A stretch of 35,752 nt of DNA from Burkholderiales bacterium Ga0077543 (GTDB lineage Bacteria > Pseudomonadota > Gammaproteobacteria > Burkholderiales > Burkholderiaceae_C). The position numbers and the translations under genes are program-made. This document shows positions 29,588-35,752 of this stretch, piece by piece (the stretch's first letter is position 1; each line of letters starts with the position of its first letter). Location: positions 1 through 35,752 of the forward strand of contig LNET01000121.1 in NCBI GenBank assembly GCA_001464055.1, written 5' to 3'. The notes beneath the pieces are model-generated. The model made no database searches and had not been told where the DNA came from. It was given only the letters and a program-made list of their open reading frames with translations.

Positions 29588-31786
29588 TCAGTACTTGAGC
29601 CGCGCGTAGTAGGTCTGCTGCGCCGCCTCGCGCGCCTGACCCAGGGTGTGGATGCCTTGCGCGGCCAGCAGCGGCAGCAGCTTCAGCAGCACTTCGGCGG
29701 TGACCAGCGCGTCGCCCAGCGCGGTGTGGCGGCCGATGACGGTGATGCCGAAACGCTCGGCGATGGCCTCCAGCCGATGCGATTCCTGCTGCGGGTGGAC
29801 CACCGCCGACAGCAGCAAGGTGTCCAGCACCGGTTGGTCGAAGCACAGGCCGGTGGCTTCTTCCTTCAGCTGCAGGAAACGCATGTCGAAGGCGGCGTTG
29901 TGGGCCACCAGCACGGTATCGGCGGCAAAGGCGTGGAAGGCCGGCAGCACGCGTGTGATCGGCGGCTGGCCCTTCACCATGTCGGGCGTGATGCCGTGGA
30001 TGGGAATTCCCGCAGCCGGGATGCTGCGCTGCGGGTCGACCAGCTGGTCGAAGGCTTCCTGGCGCAACATCCGCCCACCCACGACGCGTACCGCGCCGAT
30101 CTGGATGATCTCGTCGCCCTGCTGCGGCACCAGGCCCGTGGTCTCGGTGTCGAAGACGGTGAAGCGCAGGCTTTGCAGCGGCTGCTCGTCCAGCGCGCGG
30201 GTGCTTTCGCTGGTGCCGAAGAGGTTGAAGTCGTAGTACTCGGGGCGGGCATCGGTGGCGGCCAGACCCTGGCTCTCGCGCGCCGCGGCCTCGGGCTCGC
30301 CGCCCGCGGCCAGGGGCAGCAGGAAACGGAAGAACTGCTGCTGGCGCGCCCGGTCGCGCTCGAACCAGAACTCGCCGCCGTGGCGTTGCACCACGTCGTG
30401 CACGCTCAGCGGGCTGTGTTCGTTGCTGCCGGGCTGGGCGCGCATGCCCTCGTTCTCCCAGGCCATCACGGTCTCGGTGCTCATCGGCAGGCTGGGCCAG
30501 ACCAGGTCCAGCTGCGCCCGCGGACCGGCGCGCTGCAGGCGCAGTTGCACGGCGCGCACGTCGAAGTCTTCGGCCAGGTGGCTGGCCAGGTGCACCAGGG
30601 CTTGCAGGAGCGCAAAGCTGTCGAGCTTCAGCCACAGCGAGGCCTCGACTTCCAGTGCGCTGGCCCGCAGCTTCGTGGCCGTGCCGATGCGCCGCAACGC
30701 CGCCGTCACCAGGTCGCTGCCCAGCATATCTTCCAGCGGCCAGCGCGTGCGGCTTTGCTGGGTGCTGCGCGCGGCGGCGTCGTTCAGGCGGGTCGCCATC
30801 TGGCGCGCTTCTTCGCGCACCACGGCCAGGAAGCGTTCACGCTGCGCCGCGTCAAGCTCGGGCGTGGCCAGGATCTCCACTGCCGCCTGCAGGTTGCCCA
30901 GCGCGGCGCGGCTGCCTTCGGTCAGGTCCTGCAGCAGCTGGTCCTGGGCGCTGTCGACCTCGTAGTCGCGGGTGATGTTGTCCAGCATCAGCACATAACC
31001 ACCCAGGGTCGGGGTGGCGGCTGCCGCCGCTTCCTCGCGCACCGCGGCCATCTGCACGCGCAGCAGCTGCCCGCCGCGCGTGACGGTGACGAACTGCGCC
31101 GACGGGTTGGCCGCGCCGCGCGCCAGGCGTTGGCGGATGTTGTCCAGCGCGTGGTCCAGCAGTCCGGGCTCGAGCACGGCGTGGATCGATCGGCCCAGGC
31201 CCATGAGCTCGGCACCACCGGCCAGCGCCGGGTCGGCCGACAGCGCCTTGAACTGCAGCCGCGCGCGCTGGTTGTACAGCAGCACGCGGCCGTCCAGGTT
31301 GCACACCACCACGCTCTGCGTCAGCTCGGACATCAACGCCGCCAGACGGCTGCGTTCCTGTTCGATGCCTCGGCTGGCCTCGGCCACGCGCTCGGCCATC
31401 TCGGACCGCCACTGCTCGCGCTGCGTCACCAGGTCGTTGAATGCAGTGGCCAGGCCCTGCACGGTCGGCGTGCCCTGCGCCTGCAGCTGCAACTGAGCGT
31501 TGGTGTCGATCAGCACCCGCGCCTGCTCCAGCAGCCTGGCCGGCGGCGCCACATGGCGGCGGTAGAACCACTGCACCGCTGCGGCCACCGCCCCTACCGC
31601 CACCACCACCATCATCAGCACCAGCGCCAGGCGCGGACCCAGCAGGCCCTGCGCCGTGGCGCGTTCGCTGTCCGACAGCGTGGACGCCACCAGGAACCAG
31701 GTGAGCCCCAACCACAGGCCCAGGCCCAGGGCGGCCACGCTGGCGCCAATTGCCAGGGCCTTCACGAGGACGGTGTCACGCTTCAT
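29588..31786 (-). CDS. Membrane pseudo-histidine-kinase fused to DnaQ-like 3'-5' exonuclease
   Basis: A 732-residue inner-membrane fusion. Two transmembrane helices (about 8-33 and 54-75) have only a short loop between them. A HAMP-like linker (about 76-135) and a PAS-like domain (about 145-275; VVVCNLDGRVLLYNQRA) follow. The next region aligns with a HisKA helix, but where H-E-L-R-T-P-L would be the text is EGSRAAL, so Glu290 replaces the phospho-accepting His. The ATPase-like region (about 350-510) lacks a clear N box and the D-x-G-x-G box. Residues 541-710 are a DEDDh exonuclease: FDTETTG (Asp, Glu), AHNAAFDMRFL (Asp), RHTALGDALVTAEV (His, Asp). The kinase part is probably inactive, and the nuclease part has all its catalytic residues. 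The ATG at 31786 overlaps the response-regulator stop (ATGA). The substrate is unknown. Confidence 0.87.
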   Translation of the reverse strand: MKRDTVLVKALAIGASVAALGLGLWLGLTWFLVASTLSDSERATAQGLLGPRLALVLMMVVVAVGAVAAAVQWFYRRHVAPPARLLEQARVLIDTNAQLQLQAQGTPTVQGLATAFNDLVTQREQWRSEMAERVAEASRGIEQERSRLAALMSELTQSVVVCNLDGRVLLYNQRARLQFKALSADPALAGGAELMGLGRSIHAVLEPGLLDHALDNIRQRLARGAANPSAQFVTVTRGGQLLRVQMAAVREEAAAAATPTLGGYVLMLDNITRDYEVDSAQDQLLQDLTEGSRAALGNLQAAVEILATPELDAAQRERFLAVVREEARQMATRLNDAAARSTQQSRTRWPLEDMLGSDLVTAALRRIGTATKLRASALEVEASLWLKLDSFALLQALVHLASHLAEDFDVRAVQLRLQRAGPRAQLDLVWPSLPMSTETVMAWENEGMRAQPGSNEHSPLSVHDVVQRHGGEFWFERDRARQQQFFRFLLPLAAGGEPEAAARESQGLAATDARPEYYDFNLFGTSESTRALDEQPLQSLRFTVFDTETTGLVPQQGDEIIQIGAVRVVGGRMLRQEAFDQLVDPQRSIPAAGIPIHGITPDMVKGQPPITRVLPAFHAFAADTVLVAHNAAFDMRFLQLKEEATGLCFDQPVLDTLLLSAVVHPQQESHRLEAIAERFGITVIGRHTALGDALVTAEVLLKLLPLLAAQGIHTLGQAREAAQQTYYARLKY

Positions 31787-32178
31787 GCACCGCCGGCTGC
31801 TTCTGGCGCGCCACCGGCCAGCAGCGAAGCCACCTTGTCGGCCAGTTCGCGCGTGGAGAACGGCTTGGTCATGTAGGCGTTGGCGCCCAGCGCCAGGCCC
31901 TTGACGACGTCGGTCTCGCGGCCCTTGGCGGTCAGCATCAGGATCAGCGTGTGCTTCACCGACTCGTCCAGCCGCACTTCCTGGCAGACCTCGAAGCCGG
32001 TCTTCTTCGGCATCATGACGTCCAGCAACAGCAGGCGCGGGCGTTCCCGCCGCAGCACGTCCAGCGCTTCCTGGCCGTCGCGCGCCACGTGCACCTCGTA
32101 GCCCTCGCGTTTCATCAGGAACTCGAGCGAAATCAGGATGTTGGGCTCGTCGTCGGCGATCAGGATCTTGGACTTCAT
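31783..32178 (-). CDS. Single-domain response regulator (CheY-like)
   Basis: A 131-residue receiver domain without an output domain. The acidic pair Asp9-Asp10, phospho-acceptor Asp53 (LLLLDVMMP), Thr83 (MLTAKG) and Lys105 (MTKPF) are all present, so it should be phosphorylated. Residues after about 120 (GGAPEAAGGA) form a short flexible tail. It begins in the stop codon of the SLC5-histidine kinase and ends in the start codon of the pseudokinase-exonuclease (ATGA at both ends). The kinase is therefore the natural phosphodonor, and the pseudokinase fusion may be its partner downstream (inference). Crb/Mxt-type kinases in other bacteria pair with LuxR-type DNA-binding regulators, so a stand-alone receiver is a departure. 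Confidence 0.94.
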   Translation of the reverse strand: MKSKILIADDEPNILISLEFLMKREGYEVHVARDGQEALDVLRRERPRLLLLDVMMPKKTGFEVCQEVRLDESVKHTLILMLTAKGRETDVVKGLALGANAYMTKPFSTRELADKVASLLAGGAPEAAGGA

Positions 32179-34871
32179 CGCTTGTCTCCGGCAGTGGGTT
32201 CTTTTTGTTTCCAGGGTAGGCTGAACTCGAAGCAGGCACCTTGCGCTGGGTCAGTGCGCAGCACGATGTGGCCGCCAAAGTGTTCGACGATCTGACGGCT
32301 GATGGGCAGGCCCAGGCCGGTGCCCGCGGGGCGCTGACCCGGTTCGCCACCCTGCTGGAATCGCTCGAAAATGCGGCTGCGCTGCTCGGCCGGCACGCCC
32401 GGGCCGTTGTCCTGCACCTGCACGGTGGCGGCATCGGCGCCGGCCAGAAGCCGCAGCGTGATCAGCCCGCCAGGCCGCGGCACGAACTTGGCCGCGTTGC
32501 CCAGCAGGTTCAGCAGCACCTGCATCAGGCGGTCGGCGTCGGCGCGCAGCATCGGCACTTGCTCGGGCAGCTCCAGCTGCAGCTGCGTGCCCTGCTCCAG
32601 CAGCGCCGGAGCCATGGCCTGCGCCGCCTGTTCGCACAGCGCGCGCAGGTCGAGATCGCTGTTGTGCCATTCGGCATGGCCGCTCTCGATCTTGGCAAGG
32701 TCCAGCACCTGATTGACCAGGCGCGACAGGCGCTCTGTCTCGGCCACGACGATGCCCAGGAACTGCTGGCGCTGGGCGGTGTCCATCTGCGGGTCGTCGG
32801 CCATCAGCTCGGCCAGCGCGCGGATGCTGGTCAGCGGCGTGCGCAGCTCGTGCGTGACGCTGCTCATGAAGTCGTCCTTCAGCCGGTCCAGGCTCTGCAG
32901 GGTTTCATTATCGGCACGCAGCTGACGCGATTCGTCGAGGATGCGCGCCACCTCGTCCAGCGCCAGCGGTTCTTCCTGCACCACCGAGGCCACCATCGCC
33001 CGCGCCGAGGCGCTGCCGATGGCCCCGGCCAGCTGGGTTTCGACGAACTGCACGAGTTGCGCGTCGGCCGGGATGTCCTGCACCCGGGCCACGCCAGCGC
33101 GCTGGGCGTAGCCCGCGAAGAGCTGCTGCGCCCGCGCGGCGCCCAGGAACCGGGCGGCCAGCGGCAGCAGGTCGGCCACCGCAGCGCGGCCGCGCCAGAA
33201 GGCCGGGTCGGCCGCGCCCGCCGTCGTGCCCACATCGACGAACAGCGCGGCCTGGCTGGCTTCACGCGCACTCGGCGCGCGCCACAGCGACACGCCCACA
33301 TACGCGCCCACGTTGGCCAGCAGACTCCAGAACAGGGAATGCGTGAGCCCGTCCAGCCCCTGCAGCCCGAACAGCGCTTCCGGCCGCAGCAGGCCGATGC
33401 CGAAAGGGCCGTCCAGCATGAAGCCGGCCGGGAACCAGCCCGAGCGCGCCAGCGAAGGCAGCATCAGCGTATAGATCCACATACCAAAGCCCAGGCCCAG
33501 CCCGGCCAGCGCGCCGCGCTGCGTGCCACCTTTCCAGTACATGCCGCCCAGCGCCGCTGGCGCGAACTGCGCCACGGCAGCGAAACTGATGAGGCCGATG
33601 CTGACCAGTGCATACGCCTCGCCCGCGAGGTGGAAGTACAGATAGCCCAGCAGCAGGATCACGAGGATCGCGCCACGGCGAATGCGCAGCAGCAGCCGAG
33701 TGAGGTCGCCGCCGGCCGCACCCCGAGACCCGGCGCGGCGGCGCAGCAGCAGCGGCATCACCAGGTCGTTGCAGACCATGGTGGCCACCGCGATCGACTC
33801 GACGATGACCATGCCCGTGGCCGCCGACAGCCCGCCGATGAACACCGCCAGCGCCAGCCAGCGCGCGCCTTCGGCCAGCGGCAGCGACAGCACGAAGGCG
33901 TCGGCATTGGCGATGGAACCGGCGCCCGGCCCGAAGTACAGCAGCCCGCCCAGCGCGATGGGCAGCACGAACAGGTTGATCAGCCAAAGGTAGGCGGGGA
34001 ACACCCAGGCCGCGCGCTTCAGGTGGCGTTCGTCGACGTTCTCCACCACCATCACCTGAAACTGCCTCGGCAGGAAGATCACCGACAGCATTGCCAGCAA
34101 CGTCAGCGTCAGCCACTGGGCATACGCAAACGGCTGGCCCTGGTCCAGCGTCAGCAGCCGCTGCAGTTCGGGCACTGCGGCAACGCGGTCGAACAGGTCC
34201 ACCGGCCCGTTGTAAATGCCCCAGGTGACGAACACACCCACTGCCAAAAAGGCCAGCAGCTTGACGATGCTCTCGAAGGCCACGGCCGCGACCATGCCCT
34301 CGTGGCGTTCGGTGCCGTCGTGGTGGCGCGTGCCGAACATCATCGTGAACACCGCCAGCAGCAGCGCCGCGTAGAACGTGCTGTCCTGCCACCACGCGGC
34401 CTGCGGCGCCAGGGGCTGGCCCACCGGCGTCGTCATCAGCGCATAGCCGGTGGCAATCGCCTTCAGCTGCAGCGCGATGTAGGGCACGATGCCCACCACC
34501 GTGATGAGCGTGACGCCGCCGGCCAGCAGCGGGCTCTTGCCGTAGCGGCTGGCCACGAAGTCGGCGATCGAGGTGATACGGTAGCGCCGCGCGATGCGGA
34601 TCATCTTGCGCAGCACCGTCCAGGCCAGCACCATGGCCAGGGTGGGCCCCAGGTAGATGGGCAGGAACCACACACCCGAAGCGGCGGCGCGACCGACGCT
34701 GCCGAAGTAGGTCCAGGCGGTGCAATACACCGCCATCGACAGCGCGTAGGCCCAGGCGTTGGCGACGATGCTGCGGCCCTGCGCCGCGCGGCGGTCACCC
34801 CAGGCCGCCACGGCGAACAGCAGGCCCAGGTACGCCAGCGACGCGCCGATGACGAGCGAGGGGCTCAGCAT
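32175..34871 (-). CDS. SLC5-type sodium/solute symporter - sensor histidine kinase
   Basis: An 898-residue inner-membrane hybrid. Residues 1 to about 560 form a sodium/solute symporter (SLC5/PutP-like) with about 13 hydrophobic segments and the block VANAWAYALSMAVYCTAWTYFGSVG. A linker (about 560-660) follows, then HisKA with His674 in SVTHELRTPLTSIRALAEL, and HATPase_c with N box NLLGNAAKF, G1 DNGPGVP, F box and G2 GTGLGLPIS. All kinase motifs are intact. The layout is that of CrbS (Vibrio) and MxtR (Pseudomonas), which regulate acetyl-CoA synthetase and related genes. The ligand here is unknown. It heads the operon behind a small membrane protein (13 nt), and its stop overlaps the response-regulator start (ATGA). 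Confidence 0.95.
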   Translation of the reverse strand: MLSPSLVIGASLAYLGLLFAVAAWGDRRAAQGRSIVANAWAYALSMAVYCTAWTYFGSVGRAAASGVWFLPIYLGPTLAMVLAWTVLRKMIRIARRYRITSIADFVASRYGKSPLLAGGVTLITVVGIVPYIALQLKAIATGYALMTTPVGQPLAPQAAWWQDSTFYAALLLAVFTMMFGTRHHDGTERHEGMVAAVAFESIVKLLAFLAVGVFVTWGIYNGPVDLFDRVAAVPELQRLLTLDQGQPFAYAQWLTLTLLAMLSVIFLPRQFQVMVVENVDERHLKRAAWVFPAYLWLINLFVLPIALGGLLYFGPGAGSIANADAFVLSLPLAEGARWLALAVFIGGLSAATGMVIVESIAVATMVCNDLVMPLLLRRRAGSRGAAGGDLTRLLLRIRRGAILVILLLGYLYFHLAGEAYALVSIGLISFAAVAQFAPAALGGMYWKGGTQRGALAGLGLGFGMWIYTLMLPSLARSGWFPAGFMLDGPFGIGLLRPEALFGLQGLDGLTHSLFWSLLANVGAYVGVSLWRAPSAREASQAALFVDVGTTAGAADPAFWRGRAAVADLLPLAARFLGAARAQQLFAGYAQRAGVARVQDIPADAQLVQFVETQLAGAIGSASARAMVASVVQEEPLALDEVARILDESRQLRADNETLQSLDRLKDDFMSSVTHELRTPLTSIRALAELMADDPQMDTAQRQQFLGIVVAETERLSRLVNQVLDLAKIESGHAEWHNSDLDLRALCEQAAQAMAPALLEQGTQLQLELPEQVPMLRADADRLMQVLLNLLGNAAKFVPRPGGLITLRLLAGADAATVQVQDNGPGVPAEQRSRIFERFQQGGEPGQRPAGTGLGLPISRQIVEHFGGHIVLRTDPAQGACFEFSLPWKQKEPTAGDKR

Positions 34872-34884
34872 CGCCGCGGCGCCT

Positions 34885-35082
34885 TCAGTCGGCCGAACGC
34901 TCGACCAGCCAGGCCAGCAGGCCGATGATCCCGGCCCACAGCACGAACAGCGCCAGCGGGAACAGCGGCAGGCCCGCGACCCGCAGCGTGCCGTCCCACA
35001 GCCCGAGCAAGGGGAAGTTGAAGGCCAGCAACCCGGCGACGAACAGCGCCACGCTGCGCTGGCGGCCCAGGCGCGCCCTCAT
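34885..35082 (-). CDS. Small two-helix membrane protein upstream of the SLC5 kinase
   Basis: A 65-residue protein with two hydrophobic segments (SVALFVAGLLAFNFPLLGLW, about 10-29; LPLFPLALFVLWAGIIGLLAWLV, about 38-60) and a basic N-terminus (MRARLGRQR). The gene ends 13 nt before the transporter-kinase start, so it is almost certainly in its operon. I do not recognise a named family. Small membrane proteins are also encoded next to other SLC5 carriers (for example the DUF485/YjcH protein beside ActP), so a role as a partner subunit is a fair inference. The start at 35082 is chosen because the open frame beyond it is Arg/Gly/Pro-rich with no coding look. Confidence 0.7.
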   Translation of the reverse strand: MRARLGRQRSVALFVAGLLAFNFPLLGLWDGTLRVAGLPLFPLALFVLWAGIIGLLAWLVERSAD

Positions 35083-35173
35083 GCGCAGGCCCGCGCGCGT
35101 TGCGAAGCCAGGCCCGTTGCGACCCAGGCTTCGGTGGTGGGGACGAGGTTCACGCGGGCGGCTCCGATCACGA

Positions 35174-35206
35174 CAAGGCCCTGCCGTCCCAGCCGGCAGG
35201 GCCTTG
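35174..35206 (-). terminator. Long perfect hairpin downstream of the TerC-family gene
   Basis: A 13-bp perfect stem (35174-35186 with 35194-35206) with a 7-nt loop lies 38 nt past the TerC-family stop. On the minus strand it is followed by TCGTGATC, so the U-tract is poor. A second GC dyad (9-bp arms, 35214-35222 with 35228-35236) lies between it and the stop. Together they probably end TerC-gene transcription before the kinase operon. Confidence 0.5.
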
Positions 35207-35243
35207 ATTCTCACCCGGCCGGCGCGGCCGGCCGGGCCCGCCG

Positions 35244-35752
35244 TCAGTATGCGGCAGCCTTCTCCTGCGCCGGGTCGTTCCGGGTCTTCCACAGCGACAC
35301 CAGCACGCCGCCAGCGATCAGGCCGAAGGTGACGCTCAGCGAGATCACCGGCGGGATCTTGCCGATGATGCCGACCAGGAAGATCTTGCTGCCGATGAAC
35401 ACCAGCACCAGGGCCAGCGCGTACTTCAGGTACTTGAAGCGGTGGATCATGGCGGCCAGCGCGAAGTACAGCGCGCGCAGGCCCAGGATGGCGAAGATGT
35501 TGCTGGTGTAGACGATGAAGGGGTCGGTGGTGATGGCGAAGATCGCAGGCACCGAGTCCACCGCGAAGACCAGGTCGACGAACTCCACCAGCATCAGCGC
35601 CAGGAACAGCGGCGTGGCAAAGCGCACCACCTTGCCGGTGGCAGGGTCCGGCTCACGCACCCAGAACGCGTTGCCGCGCAGGCCGTCGGTGACGCGCATG
35701 TGGCGCTTCAGGAACTTCAGGATCGGGTTGCTGGCGATGTCCGGCATGTGGT
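35244..35752 (-). CDS. TerC/Alx-family integral membrane protein, 3' part
   Basis: The last ~169 residues of a TerC-family membrane protein, with the gene cut by the right window edge. The Met near 35747 is internal. Visible hydrophobic segments begin at FATPLFLALMLVEFVDLVFAVDSVPAIFAIT, which holds the family's acidic residues within the membrane (EFVDLVFAVDSVP). Then come YTSNIFAILGLRALYFALAAMIHRF, LKYALALVLVFIGSKIFL and VISLSVTFGLIAGGVLVSLW. Alx and TerC relatives act in manganese export or metal/tellurite resistance in characterised cases. The C-terminus is a charged tail ending in AAAY. Whether a yybP-ykoY-type riboswitch lies upstream, as with alx, cannot be seen here. Confidence 0.94.
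   Translation of the reverse strand, partial: HMPDIASNPILKFLKRHMRVTDGLRGNAFWVREPDPATGKVVRFATPLFLALMLVEFVDLVFAVDSVPAIFAITTDPFIVYTSNIFAILGLRALYFALAAMIHRFKYLKYALALVLVFIGSKIFLVGIIGKIPPVISLSVTFGLIAGGVLVSLWKTRNDPAQEKAAAY

Noticed and set aside
32241..34928. 895-codon plus-strand frame opposite the SLC5 kinase
   Set aside because: Arg/His/Gln-rich antisense shadow. The minus strand has transporter and kinase motifs throughout.

Overview
The window comes from a GC-rich betaproteobacterium, most probably Burkholderiales (Rubrivivax/Leptothrix/Comamonadaceae-type). The evidence is the proteobacterial groEL tail, the engB / cytochrome c4 pair, a DUF1631 protein, a Bug-family receptor, a 3-hydroxybutyrate-oligomer hydrolase, a PEP-CTERM protein, and an intergenic repeat at 29494-29587 of a style I associate with that order. 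It is chromosomal and mostly ordinary. I see no rRNA, tRNA, CRISPR, insertion sequence or prophage. Both edges cut genes: groEL at the left and a TerC-family gene at the right.

Region 1 (1-7022) holds the groEL 3' end with a strong terminator, a DUF1631 protein, an engB/alpha-beta hydrolase pair coupled by ATGA, a diheme cytochrome c4, the periplasmic methionine-sulfoxide repair pair msrP-msrQ, and a small helical-repeat protein. Region 2 (7034-15935) contains a giant tandem UvrA gene with four ABC cassettes, broken by an apparent 10-nt deletion near its 3' end. Divergent to it is a 968-residue cyclase-homology / NB-ARC / TPR (STAND) protein whose cyclase domain lacks a key catalytic residue.

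Region 3 (15956-25280) is carbon metabolism. A secreted 3-hydroxybutyrate-oligomer hydrolase lies upstream of a possible 30-residue coupled ORF and a lipoprotein. Divergent from it are malonyl-CoA decarboxylase, a Bug/TctC receptor and malonyl-CoA synthetase, which form a malonate-to-acetyl-CoA cluster. A PanE-like reductase and a DUF1615 lipoprotein follow. Region 4 (25281-27481) has a secreted trypsin-like protease with a PEP-CTERM anchor and a convergent short-chain dehydrogenase that has a 9-bp homopolymer near its start.

Region 5 (27634-34871, plus a small membrane ORF to 35082) is a signalling cluster and the most interesting part. It has a CBS/DUF294 nucleotidyltransferase, convergent with an operon of a small membrane protein, an SLC5 transporter-histidine kinase (CrbS/MxtR-like), a single-domain CheY-type regulator, and a membrane pseudokinase fused to a DEDDh (DnaQ-like) exonuclease. 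The last three genes overlap by ATGA. By analogy with acetate-switch systems, this cluster may sense short-chain carboxylates, which would fit the acetyl-CoA-producing genes of region 3. That link is inference.
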